Source: Aliivibrio_A kagoshimensis (GTDB lineage: Bacteria > Pseudomonadota > Gammaproteobacteria > Enterobacterales > Vibrionaceae). From it: a stretch of 22,877 bases of DNA. Both the position numbers and the translations under genes were made by a program. A model generated the notes under the pieces. That model did not search any database. It was not told the DNA's origin and was given only the letters and a program-made list of their open reading frames with translations. The stretch covers positions 1 through 22,877 of the forward strand of contig NZ_JAKJSQ010000061.1 in NCBI RefSeq assembly GCF_050337105.1, read 5' to 3'. Position 1 is the first letter of the stretch. The number at the start of each line of letters is the position of its first letter. This document shows positions 1 to 7,805 of this stretch, one piece after another.

Positions 1-33
1 CAATACAAATGATAACTATTATCATTTGTATTG
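1..33. promoter_or_regulatory. Perfect palindrome with Fur-box-like core
   Basis: Two 15-nt arms flank a 3-nt centre (CTA) and are perfect reverse complements. The core at 8-26, AATGATAACTATTATCATT, differs by one base from the 19-bp Vibrio Fur consensus I remember (AATGATAATNATTATCATT). It lies 10 nt beyond the stop codon of the minus-strand response regulator. It may therefore be the operator of an iron-regulated gene lying left of the window, a transcription end for the regulator operon, or both. No T-run can be seen because the window ends here. Confidence 0.6.
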
Positions 34-43
34 GGTATCTAAC

Positions 44-1378
44 TTACTCCATCTTTTCAAGAATCCGTTGCAGCCTTGGACGACTGATTTTTAGGATATC
101 GCACGCTTTTCCCTTATGGCCTTCCACACTAGCAAGTACATCTTGGACATATTTTAACTCAACCATATCAAGGCTCATGTCTGGGGTAGTGACACTTGGC
201 GTTGCTGGGGTGTTTGCTGGCGTACTCGCAATGGCCAGTTCAGTAAAGAGGTCGGGGGTTAAAATCGAGCCATAACAGAGCGCCACGGCCTTGGTTAGAA
301 CATTTTCCAGTTCTCTTACATTGCCAGGCCAGTGATATTCAGACAAAAGTGTCATCGTCTCTTGCGACACTTTTTGAACCTTAGTTCCCAAATCTCGGTT
401 GGCTCTTGCTAATAGAACCGGAATCAACGTAATTAAGTCTTCCTTTCTATCCCTAAGGGGCGGAATGTGTATTCGGATCACCTGTAGTCGATAGAAAAGA
501 TCTTCACGAAACGCTTTCTCTTTAATCGCTTGATCGAAATCTAGATGAGTTGCGCAAATAATGCGCGTGTCGGTTTTAATGGTCTGTTTGCCGCCAATGG
601 GAGTAAACTCTTTCTCCTGCAGTACTCGTAGAAGTTTAGCTTGAATCGGCATGGCCAATTCACCCACTTCATCGAGAAACAGGGTACCGGTTTTAGCTAA
701 TTCAAATTTACCCGTTTGATCGGACACTGCGCCAGTGAAGGATCCTTTCTTGTGGCCAAACATCTCAGACTCAAGCAGGGTTTCCACTAACGCTGCGCAG
801 TTAATCGCTACAAATGGGGCCGCTTTACCTCGACCAGCATTGTGAATTGCTTGGGCAATCATCTCTTTGCCGGTACCTGACTCCCCAGTGATCATTACCG
901 AAGCATTGGTGAGTGCTACTTTTCCAATGGTTTTAAATATCTCTTTCATGGCATGGGATGAACCAATAATAGAGTGTCCGACACTTGTCGGAATGGTAAC
1001 CGCATCGTTGTCATCAACCTGAACACTTTTTGCAGCTATTACAGCGGTATCAAGTTCATCAAGATCAATCGGCTTATGTATGTATTCATCTGCCCCTTGC
1101 TGCATGGCTTCTATGGTACTTTCCATGTCATGAAAAGCAGTGATCATAATGATCTTAGTCTCAGGAGAGAGTGATTTGAACTCTGGAATTCCTTCTAATC
1201 CTGATTTTCCGTCCATGCGAATATCTAAAATAATGATATTAGGAGTGAATTGCTGGCAAATAACCAGACCATCATCGACACAATGAGCGGTTTTCACCTG
1301 ATGGCCTAAAGATTCAAAATGAAGTTGCAAGGTTCTACAGATGCCATGGTCATCATCTACAATGAGTAATTTATCCAT
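44..1378 (-). CDS. NtrC-family sigma-54-dependent response regulator of the idr locus
   Basis: This is a 444-aa enhancer-binding activator. The receiver domain (about 1-115) has the acidic pocket in LLIVDDDHG, phospho-acceptor D52 in LDIRMDG, and the lysine in HKPID. The AAA+ domain has Walker A GESGTGKE (about 164), the sigma-54-contacting loop as GSFTGA rather than GAFTGA (about 211), and Walker B FLDEVGEL (about 231). The C-terminal Fis-type helix-turn-helix spans about 405-444. The ATG at 1378 overlaps the kinase stop codon (ATGGATAA), and GAGGG lies upstream at a workable distance. An in-frame ATG at 1387 is too close to that ribosome site. It is the last gene of a HEAT protein-kinase-regulator operon. 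Sigma-54 promoters at 6422-6437 and 6639-6654 are its obvious targets, which is inferred from context. Confidence 0.92.
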   Translation of the reverse strand: MDKLLIVDDDHGICRTLQLHFESLGHQVKTAHCVDDGLVICQQFTPNIIILDIRMDGKSGLEGIPEFKSLSPETKIIMITAFHDMESTIEAMQQGADEYIHKPIDLDELDTAVIAAKSVQVDDNDAVTIPTSVGHSIIGSSHAMKEIFKTIGKVALTNASVMITGESGTGKEMIAQAIHNAGRGKAAPFVAINCAALVETLLESEMFGHKKGSFTGAVSDQTGKFELAKTGTLFLDEVGELAMPIQAKLLRVLQEKEFTPIGGKQTIKTDTRIICATHLDFDQAIKEKAFREDLFYRLQVIRIHIPPLRDRKEDLITLIPVLLARANRDLGTKVQKVSQETMTLLSEYHWPGNVRELENVLTKAVALCYGSILTPDLFTELAIASTPANTPATPSVTTPDMSLDMVELKYVQDVLASVEGHKGKACDILKISRPRLQRILEKME

Positions 1379-3896
1379 TAACGACATCCCTCGCTGAATC
1401 AACCAGTGCATTCAATGGCAATTCGATAGTGGCTATGGTGCCTGACATTTCCGTTCTTGGAGCTAAGCGTATATTACCGTGATGGTTCTCTATGATTCTC
1501 TTTACAATTGCTAAACCCAAACCCGTTCCTTTTGCTCTTGTGGTAAAAAATGGCTCAAATACTTTATCTGCCAAACAGGGATCTACGGATTGGCCATTAT
1601 TTTTGATTTCAATAGAAAATCGTGAACCGGACTCTGTGATCAACATGTTGGTGGATACGTCAACTTGAGGGTTCGACTCCATTGATAGAGAAGCAGCCTG
1701 TATGGCATTAACGATAACATTTTGTAAAGCTTGACGTAACTTTACGGGATCCGCAAACAAAGTAGGTAGATTGGCAATAAAGGAAAAATTAAGCAATACC
1801 TGTTTTTCAGCCGCTAACCGTTGTTGGCTGTTGATCACTAACTGAATCAATTTATTAAGATCAGTCCATTCAGGCTTAGATTGATCAGGTCGAGAATAGG
1901 CCATTAGCTCTTCCAGTATCTCTTCCATGTATTTGACCTGCTCTAACGAGATATCAAACAATTCGTCCTTCTCTTTACGCGAGTAGATCTGTAAAGCCAT
2001 TTTTACCGAACTCAGTGGGTTTCTTAGATCATGAGCGATCATATTGACTACATTGCCTACTGCTGCCAGTTTTTCATGTTGAATTTTTTCATTACGTTCA
2101 CTTTCAACCTGTGCAGCTAAACGCTTCTCTTCCGTAATATCCTGTTTCACCGCAACAAAGTAGAGCAGTTCACCAGAAACATCCTTTACCGGCGAAATGC
2201 TCGCGCGTTCCCAGAATAGGTCGCCGTTCTTTTTACGATTGTGAAACTCACCATGCCAAGCACGTCCATTGGCAATCGTATTCCATAATGTTTTGTAACT
2301 GTTCTGTTCCATCTCCCCTGACTGGAGAAATTGGGGGGTTTGACCTATAACTTCCTCTTTAGTGTATTGGGTTAACGTACAGAAAGCTGGGTTTACATAA
2401 ACAATTTTTCCTGCCAAGTTTGAGATCATCACTGAATTTTGACTCTGCTCGACGGTATGACTGAGCTGCTGTAGATGATCTTGTGTCGCTTTTTTCTCGG
2501 TCACGTTCTCACCGATAAAAGTAACCGACTTGGCTTCACCAGACTCATTTTTCGAGAAGGTTGAGGTCCATGATACTAACTGAACGTCCCCGTTTTTATG
2601 CTGAACCACCTCTTCAGTATGAGCGCTATCGTGACCGTGTTTAAGTGCGTTGGCCAGTGACGTCGATGCTTCTGATTGCAATGTGGGCGGAATAAACATC
2701 TCAACCCAAGGTTTACCAATGACCTCTGTTTTTTCATACCCCGTCATTTGAAGGAAGAAATGGTTACAAAAGCTGATGCTACCATCCGCCTTAACGGTGA
2801 TGGCCGCCAGCTGTATATTCTCTAAGGTACGTCGAAACTGTTTTTCATAACGTTGCTTACGATTAAGCAAATAATTTTGGTGAGTATGATAACTCAGTAA
2901 GGCGACGACTAGGCTAAGACAGAGGCCTGCAAATAGGTAGAGTGACAGATAATGATCACTAAAGCTCGAACGTGCTAAGTTAAGACGCTGTTTAGGAAAC
3001 ACAGAGATGATAGTCCAGCCAGTGGTTGCTTTGGTTTCAATCATGGAAAAGGTGTAAAAATCTTGCTCAAACAAGAGCTGACCACTTTTTTGTTGTTGGA
3101 TCTCTTTAACCAACCCGTTGGCAATATTATCCAGTGAATTATCCGTATTGAAAATAAATGGACCATCCGTTTGACTCGAGGGCTGGATAATCGCGTCCCC
3201 CTCAGGACTGATGAGGTAGAGATGTTCCATAAAACTGGGAGAGACGGTAAGCATTTTATTGATGATGACACTGGCTCTGTAATTCAGAACAATAACCCCC
3301 ACGCGCTGACCAAATGAATCGAAGACCGGTGCCGCTACACGAATTGTCGGATTAAAGGGTTCCTCGATTGATCCTCCCTCTACATTAAGGTCCAATGGGG
3401 AAATATAGACATCACCCGCCGGCAGTAAATTACTACGCTGGAAGTAGTAACGTTTGGATTTGTTTTGTAGCTGAGCTTTATCCACGACTTGTATTTCGCC
3501 GTTGCTGTTATTGATCCTGACGACTTCATCGCCAGCGGCATTAATATAGCGAATCTGATCGTAGTTGGGTTTATTATTGCTCAATTCAGAAAAATAGTTG
3601 ATCAAATGAGACTTATTGAATTGGCTGTTGCTGCTTAAAAAAGTCCCCGTCATATAAGAGAGTGTTTTCGCATCTGAAGACATACTGCTTAAACTTTCGC
3701 CCAGCAACTCTTCCATCAGCTCGACGATAACCCTTTCATTATGCAGTGCAAACTCTTGCTGGCTCTCTATGCTGACGAAATAGTGCACGCACATGATAAC
3801 GGCCAAAGCTAACCAACTAGGCAATAGCCAAAACAGTAACTTGGAAAATGATACCGATTTATTGCGCTCTTGAGGTGGGTCGAGTATAGCGTCCAT
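1371..3896 (-). CDS. Membrane PAS sensor histidine kinase of the idr locus
   Basis: This 841-aa sensor kinase probably phosphorylates the regulator encoded immediately downstream, whose start overlaps this stop. TM1 is at about 20-41 and TM2 at about 314-335. Between them is a periplasmic region of about 270 residues with the look of a double Cache domain (IRYINAAGDEVVRIN, then ISPLDLNVE). Two PAS domains follow (about 354-470 and 474-590). The HisKA domain has phospho-acceptor H622 in MIAHDLRNPLSS, and the HATPase domain has NVIVNAIQAA (N box) and GTGLGLAIVKRI (G2 box). The start is supported by GAGGAG upstream of the ATG. A 115-nt gap separates it from the HEAT gene, and I saw no separate sigma-54 promoter in that gap. 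The ligand is unknown; iodate or a respiratory signal is a guess from context. Confidence 0.92.
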   Translation of the reverse strand: MDAILDPPQERNKSVSFSKLLFWLLPSWLALAVIMCVHYFVSIESQQEFALHNERVIVELMEELLGESLSSMSSDAKTLSYMTGTFLSSNSQFNKSHLINYFSELSNNKPNYDQIRYINAAGDEVVRINNSNGEIQVVDKAQLQNKSKRYYFQRSNLLPAGDVYISPLDLNVEGGSIEEPFNPTIRVAAPVFDSFGQRVGVIVLNYRASVIINKMLTVSPSFMEHLYLISPEGDAIIQPSSQTDGPFIFNTDNSLDNIANGLVKEIQQQKSGQLLFEQDFYTFSMIETKATTGWTIISVFPKQRLNLARSSFSDHYLSLYLFAGLCLSLVVALLSYHTHQNYLLNRKQRYEKQFRRTLENIQLAAITVKADGSISFCNHFFLQMTGYEKTEVIGKPWVEMFIPPTLQSEASTSLANALKHGHDSAHTEEVVQHKNGDVQLVSWTSTFSKNESGEAKSVTFIGENVTEKKATQDHLQQLSHTVEQSQNSVMISNLAGKIVYVNPAFCTLTQYTKEEVIGQTPQFLQSGEMEQNSYKTLWNTIANGRAWHGEFHNRKKNGDLFWERASISPVKDVSGELLYFVAVKQDITEEKRLAAQVESERNEKIQHEKLAAVGNVVNMIAHDLRNPLSSVKMALQIYSRKEKDELFDISLEQVKYMEEILEELMAYSRPDQSKPEWTDLNKLIQLVINSQQRLAAEKQVLLNFSFIANLPTLFADPVKLRQALQNVIVNAIQAASLSMESNPQVDVSTNMLITESGSRFSIEIKNNGQSVDPCLADKVFEPFFTTRAKGTGLGLAIVKRIIENHHGNIRLAPRTEMSGTIATIELPLNALVDSARDVVNG

Positions 3897-4011
3897 TCAA
3901 TAACTCCTCATGGTAAACAGTAAACCGTAGAGTGGGTAAGCTAAGATACGAAAAAGTGCCACAAACGAACAGTCAGTGACACCAAAAATCAGAGCTAGAA
4001 CCATGCTTTAA

Positions 4012-6360
4012 TCAACTGGCTAATAATCGACCGGCCAGTTGAATACATAAAGGTTGCTGTTGCTGCTCTGCCAACTTCATTTTTTGCGCTAACCTAGGTA
4101 ATACTTTGTCACGTTGTTGATATAATGCAGTCGCTGCAATCGCATTCGCTTCCTCATCAGTAATCGCTAAATCAATCATGGATTCCAAGGCATCGTCATC
4201 ATCTGCTATCAGCGCAACGATCTGTAATGCCAGCCTTCTCACGCCACCAGCACTGTCTTCAAAGCAATATATTAAACGGCTGATCGTCGAATCGCGTGAT
4301 GAAGCTGGAATTTTTTTATGCTCAATCTGCTGCTTTAACGCCATCAAGCTGCTACAACGCACGTGTTCATCTTTATCGCTGATCCCAACCATAAATAATG
4401 GCAAGGCTTTATTGAGTGGTAAATACGCTAAAAGCTTGGTCGCAGCCTGTTTCGTAAGGGGATCGCCAAGGTGCATTGCATTTCCCACCGAACCGATGGC
4501 ACTGCGCACTTCAGGAATTCGCTTCTTGTTGGCAATATGGCTCAAAGCGAGCAGTATCTCTCTCTGCTCTTCCACGGTTGCCCCCAATAGCGCTTCAATC
4601 AGTAACTCAACACTGGCTTTCTTTGGCAGTAATCCCAATGAACGTATCACTAATACACGTTGTGTTGCTTGCGGAATCTTTGCAATCTTTCGCCTATTGA
4701 GCTGCAAATTATCAGAGGTATTAAAGTGGTCTTTGACAATCTGACTGTACTCACCAAATTCAGGATCCAACTCTTCGACCATCTCGACAATTGGTTTTTC
4801 TGGTTTTACCTGCTCAGCATGTAACATAGAGACAACGTTACTCTGTTGAATCACAGATAGCGTAGAGGTGTTCGCCACTTGAGGTGGCTGTTCGCTATCT
4901 TCAATAGAGGGCAAGGCACTGTCGTGTTGATCTAATAACTGCTCTAGTGTTGCGACTTCATTATCGCCATCGTTAGCTGGCTCCTCCTGATTCTGAGTTG
5001 ACGTGATGACATCTGATTGCTCTTCGAAACCAAACATCAAATCACGAACCCACTTTCTCGCAACCCCCGACTGATCCTGAACCATCACCTCAATAATAGC
5101 TTGTTGCAGAGTGATTCCAGCGCGCTCTTCGTTGATCATATCAATCAATGACAGTGGGTAGGGTGAATGTTCAAACTTAGCGTGTTCATAATCAAAATTG
5201 ATTAATAATCGAATAAAGGCCGTTTGATGCTCCAATGAAAGCGAACGTTTCTGCGCCATTTCATAACATCGCTCCGCCGCAATATCTCGTAATGGGTGCT
5301 GCTCATCGTGATTAGAGGTTTTACTAATGATCATCTCTACCGTAGCCAAAACAATAGACTCATCAGAACTCAGTAATACATCACTTAACCAGGCATTGTG
5401 CTTTTCATTAATGGCTCCTTGATGTTTACTGATTATGTCAAATATCGCAGGTAACGCAGCTTCATCAGCTTGTTGGGCAAAATGAAACAGACGTTCAAGA
5501 TCCAATTGATCAGCACTTCCAAGTTTGTCGATCTCGCTAATCACTGATTTTTGTATCATCGCTGAGGGCATCTTTAAGCAGCGAATAATATCCCATTGAT
5601 ACTCTGTCGCCCCACGAGCACACAGAGATTTAATCGCGATACTGACTAACTCGTCATCTTCTTCACGCAATAATTTGAACAAAAATACGGTGGCGATCTG
5701 CTCAGTTGAGTGGGTAAGTGCACGGGCAAGTCTGCGTTTTTTCATCAATGTAGCAGTGTCTAGTTGATCAATGATATGAGTGGCAGATACTTTTGCAATG
5801 CCATTGTATAACGCAGATTCTAATTCAGGCTCAGGATCATGGGTAAGTAATTCAGTAAAGAGTGCTAAGTTGCTTTGAAGCTCACAGTCAGACAGTAACT
5901 TCACCGCGATAAGCTGTAGATCCCACCAATCATCCCAGTCTGAACTCATACCCCAGGTGTCTTCATTTTGTCGCCCAGTTGCGATGCCATGTAGGGTAGT
6001 TAATGCGTCTTCATGATGCGGTGACTGTGGATCATGCAGATGCTGAGTCGCAATCGCCGTCATGGCAGAGATACGCGCATCGCTTTCAGGGTGGTGCTTA
6101 GCAACGTCGCATAGTGATGCGTAATCACCAGAACCGATGGCAACCAATGCATCTGCACTATCAACCACTACATCGGGGTCGTCATGATATAAACACTCAT
6201 CCAGCTGTTTTTGTGCCTCGACCACGTTACCCATACCAATTGCCCGCGCAGCGTAACAGCGCAGTGCTTCATCACCAGTGGTCAGTAATTCTATCAATTT
6301 CTCTTTGATTAACTGATTCGACGCTTTTGTCACTTCACGCTTGGTTAGTTCATCTAACAT
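4012..6360 (-). CDS. HEAT-repeat protein, cytoplasmic, linked to the iodate reductase operon
   Basis: This is a 782-aa alpha-helical repeat protein with no signal peptide or membrane segment. Residues about 25-440 carry HEAT/PBS-lyase-like repeats (ALRCYAARAIGMGNV, DPDVVVDSADALVAIG). A low-complexity acidic and Gln-rich linker spans about 445-515, and a second HEAT block about 545-780 includes DEHVRCSSLMALKQQI. A Trp-rich patch, SDWDDWWDLQ, interrupts the first block. The first codon could be GTG at 6363 or ATG at 6360. Both sit behind GAGGG, and ATG is preferred. It is the first gene of the minus-strand regulatory operon and is transcribed away from the reductase genes under its own sigma-54-type promoter. 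The function is unknown. A scaffold or maturation role for the Mo enzyme, or modulation of the two-component system, is inferred from location only. Confidence 0.85.
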   Translation of the reverse strand: MLDELTKREVTKASNQLIKEKLIELLTTGDEALRCYAARAIGMGNVVEAQKQLDECLYHDDPDVVVDSADALVAIGSGDYASLCDVAKHHPESDARISAMTAIATQHLHDPQSPHHEDALTTLHGIATGRQNEDTWGMSSDWDDWWDLQLIAVKLLSDCELQSNLALFTELLTHDPEPELESALYNGIAKVSATHIIDQLDTATLMKKRRLARALTHSTEQIATVFLFKLLREEDDELVSIAIKSLCARGATEYQWDIIRCLKMPSAMIQKSVISEIDKLGSADQLDLERLFHFAQQADEAALPAIFDIISKHQGAINEKHNAWLSDVLLSSDESIVLATVEMIISKTSNHDEQHPLRDIAAERCYEMAQKRSLSLEHQTAFIRLLINFDYEHAKFEHSPYPLSLIDMINEERAGITLQQAIIEVMVQDQSGVARKWVRDLMFGFEEQSDVITSTQNQEEPANDGDNEVATLEQLLDQHDSALPSIEDSEQPPQVANTSTLSVIQQSNVVSMLHAEQVKPEKPIVEMVEELDPEFGEYSQIVKDHFNTSDNLQLNRRKIAKIPQATQRVLVIRSLGLLPKKASVELLIEALLGATVEEQREILLALSHIANKKRIPEVRSAIGSVGNAMHLGDPLTKQAATKLLAYLPLNKALPLFMVGISDKDEHVRCSSLMALKQQIEHKKIPASSRDSTISRLIYCFEDSAGGVRRLALQIVALIADDDDALESMIDLAITDEEANAIAATALYQQRDKVLPRLAQKMKLAEQQQQPLCIQLAGRLLAS

Positions 6361-6421
6361 CACTCAAATCCCTCAATACCATTACTAATGTCTTACTTAA
6401 CTCTTAACTATTGTTTACTAG

Positions 6422-6437
6422 TGCATTTTACGTGCCG
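6422..6437 (-). promoter_or_regulatory. Sigma-54 (-24/-12) promoter for the HEAT-kinase-regulator operon
   Basis: Read on the minus strand the site is CGGCACGTAAAATGCA. Against the RpoN consensus TGGCACG N4 TTGCA only two positions differ, and the essential GG and GC are exactly 10 nt apart. The predicted start is near 6411, giving a leader of about 50 nt before the HEAT gene ATG. This would make the activator autoregulated. Confidence 0.72.
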
Positions 6438-6565
6438 ACTCGTCATCATTTAGGGAAGTTTATTAAATCAAGTGCTTACAAGTAATTACCTTCTCTACAC
6501 AAACTAGAAAATGGCTGAATTTAACGAAATGATAAATTTGAACGTGTTCCGTTTAATGAATCGTT

Positions 6566-6597
6566 AAGGTGTCGTTGAAACAAAAAAGGTACACCTT
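6566..6597. promoter_or_regulatory. Candidate enhancer (activator-binding) inverted repeat
   Basis: AAGGTGT at 6566-6572 is repeated in reverse orientation as ACACCTT at 6591-6597. The right part alone forms AAGGT AC ACCTT at 6586-6597. It lies about 70-100 bp upstream of the predicted Idr operon start and about 155-185 bp upstream of the divergent start. Both distances are typical for enhancers of NtrC-type activators. The assignment rests on geometry alone. Confidence 0.45.
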
Positions 6598-6638
6598 CTA
6601 TCTTATTGAATAATAAGAGTATTAAATATTCAAAATAT

Positions 6639-6654
6639 TGGCTCACTTTATGCT
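6639..6654 (+). promoter_or_regulatory. Sigma-54 (-24/-12) promoter for the Idr operon
   Basis: TGGCTCACTTTATGCT matches the RpoN consensus TGGCACG N4 TTGCW, with GG at 6640-6641 and GC at 6652-6653 exactly 10 nt apart. The predicted start is near 6665, leaving a leader of about 40 nt with AAGGAG before the ATG at 6704. An in-frame ATG at 6638 would lie within this promoter, which argues against it as a translation start. Confidence 0.75.
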
Positions 6655-6703
6655 CTATAGCGGTAGCAATGAACATTACGCTGGAAGCAAAAGGAGCTCA
6701 ACA

Positions 6704-7795
6704 ATGAAAAAAATGATGATCCTTACCGCTGTAGTAAGCCTCTCATTTTCAGTCATGGCAAAAGATAAAACGGATACCTTTGGTCCGTTGCCTGCACTGA
6801 AAATAGACGCCACTAAAGCAGAGTTAGGGAAACGATTGTTCTTTGATACTCGTTTATCAGGGAATACGGCGCTGTCATGTGCATCGTGCCACGTACCAGA
6901 AAATGGTTACTCTCACCCTGATGCACTTTCACCTGCATACACAGGAAGTAAGGGGTTTAGAAACGTCCCCACTTTAATTAACAGCGCTTACAAAAAAGTG
7001 TGGTTCCACGATGGTCGTTTAGGCACCAACCTAAATGATGTTACCCGTGAAATGATCACCGAAGATTGGTTGATGAATATGGACATGCGCTTGATGCAAG
7101 AGCGTATTAAGCAAGATCCAATTTATGTCGATATGTTTAAAAAAGCAGGCTATGGCGAACCATCGAATGGCTCAGTACGTAAAGCTATTCCTGAGTACTT
7201 AAAAACGCTTACCTCGAATCCCACTCCGTTTGACAATAACAAGTTAACCAAAGAAGCCAAACGAGGTTTCGAATTGTTCAAAGGCAAAGCGGGCTGCTCA
7301 TCATGTCATAACGGACCACTGTTTTCTGATGGCAAACCTTATAACACCGGTGTTGCCGAAAACCTTGAGATATTCACTGACCCATATCGTCATCAAACCT
7401 TTATTGCTTTTAACATGTTTATGGGGAATGAGAACTACATGAACCTAAAACGTGACGTTGGTGCCTACGTGCAAACCCACCGTATAGATGGCAAAGACAT
7501 GGGTAAATTCATGACCCCGACACTGCGTGAGTTAACACAGACGGCGCCGTATATGCACAACGGTATGATTAAAACGTTACCTGAAGTGGTTGAGTTTTAT
7601 AACCAAGGTGGCGGAGTAGACAGTAATAAAGATGCTCGCCTTAAACCGCTTAATTTATCCAAATCAGAACAAGCCTCGCTGGTCGCCTTCCTTGAATCAC
7701 TGTCAAGCACGCCACTGACGACAGATACTCACGTTTGGTCGCCTAACGACTATAACTATCAGCTTATATCTGACTGGTCTAACACACTAAATTAA
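6704..7795 (+). CDS. Periplasmic di-heme cytochrome c peroxidase-like protein, IdrP-type (first copy)
   Basis: This 363-aa protein of the CcpA/MauG peroxidase family has a Sec signal peptide (about 1-19, ending FSVMA) and two c-type heme sites: CASCH (C59, C62, H63) and CSSCH (C198, C201, H202). The family-typical APYMHNG motif occurs near the C-terminus. The start was chosen for AAGGAG at 6691-6696. It is the first gene of the operon, 10 nt before the second peroxidase. In known iodate reductase clusters, two such proteins (IdrP1, IdrP2) are thought to remove H2O2 or reactive intermediates formed during iodate reduction. That role here is inferred from gene context. I cannot tell which of P1 or P2 this is. 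Confidence 0.9.
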   Translation: MKKMMILTAVVSLSFSVMAKDKTDTFGPLPALKIDATKAELGKRLFFDTRLSGNTALSCASCHVPENGYSHPDALSPAYTGSKGFRNVPTLINSAYKKVWFHDGRLGTNLNDVTREMITEDWLMNMDMRLMQERIKQDPIYVDMFKKAGYGEPSNGSVRKAIPEYLKTLTSNPTPFDNNKLTKEAKRGFELFKGKAGCSSCHNGPLFSDGKPYNTGVAENLEIFTDPYRHQTFIAFNMFMGNENYMNLKRDVGAYVQTHRIDGKDMGKFMTPTLRELTQTAPYMHNGMIKTLPEVVEFYNQGGGVDSNKDARLKPLNLSKSEQASLVAFLESLSSTPLTTDTHVWSPNDYNYQLISDWSNTLN

Positions 7796-7805
7796 GGAGA
7801 ATACA

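Larger units (their letters stand above)
6361..6703. other. Divergent regulatory region between the HEAT-kinase-regulator and Idr operons
   Basis: This 343-bp AT-rich stretch has no gene of its own. It holds a minus-strand sigma-54-type promoter (6422-6437), a plus-strand sigma-54-type promoter (6639-6654) and inverted repeats at 6540-6549 (GAAC GT GTTC) and 6566-6597. The middle, 6450-6540, shows nothing I can name. IHF sites are often found in such regions, but I could not place one reliably. Confidence 0.7.

Noticed and set aside
3897..4011. Third sigma-54 promoter before the kinase gene
   Set aside because: TGGCAC is present on the minus strand, but the essential GC ten bases after GG is missing.
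4178..4744. 188-aa plus-strand reading frame
   Set aside because: It is antisense to the well-supported HEAT-repeat gene, has no ribosome site and no recognisable protein features.
6464..6478. FNR-like box in the divergent regulatory region
   Set aside because: TTTATTAAATCAA keeps one half-site only, and the spacing is wrong for TTGAT N4 ATCAA.
6638..6703. ATG at 6638 as the start of the first peroxidase
   Set aside because: It lies inside the sigma-54 promoter, has no ribosome site, and would bury the signal peptide. The ATG at 6704 has AAGGAG and begins the signal peptide.
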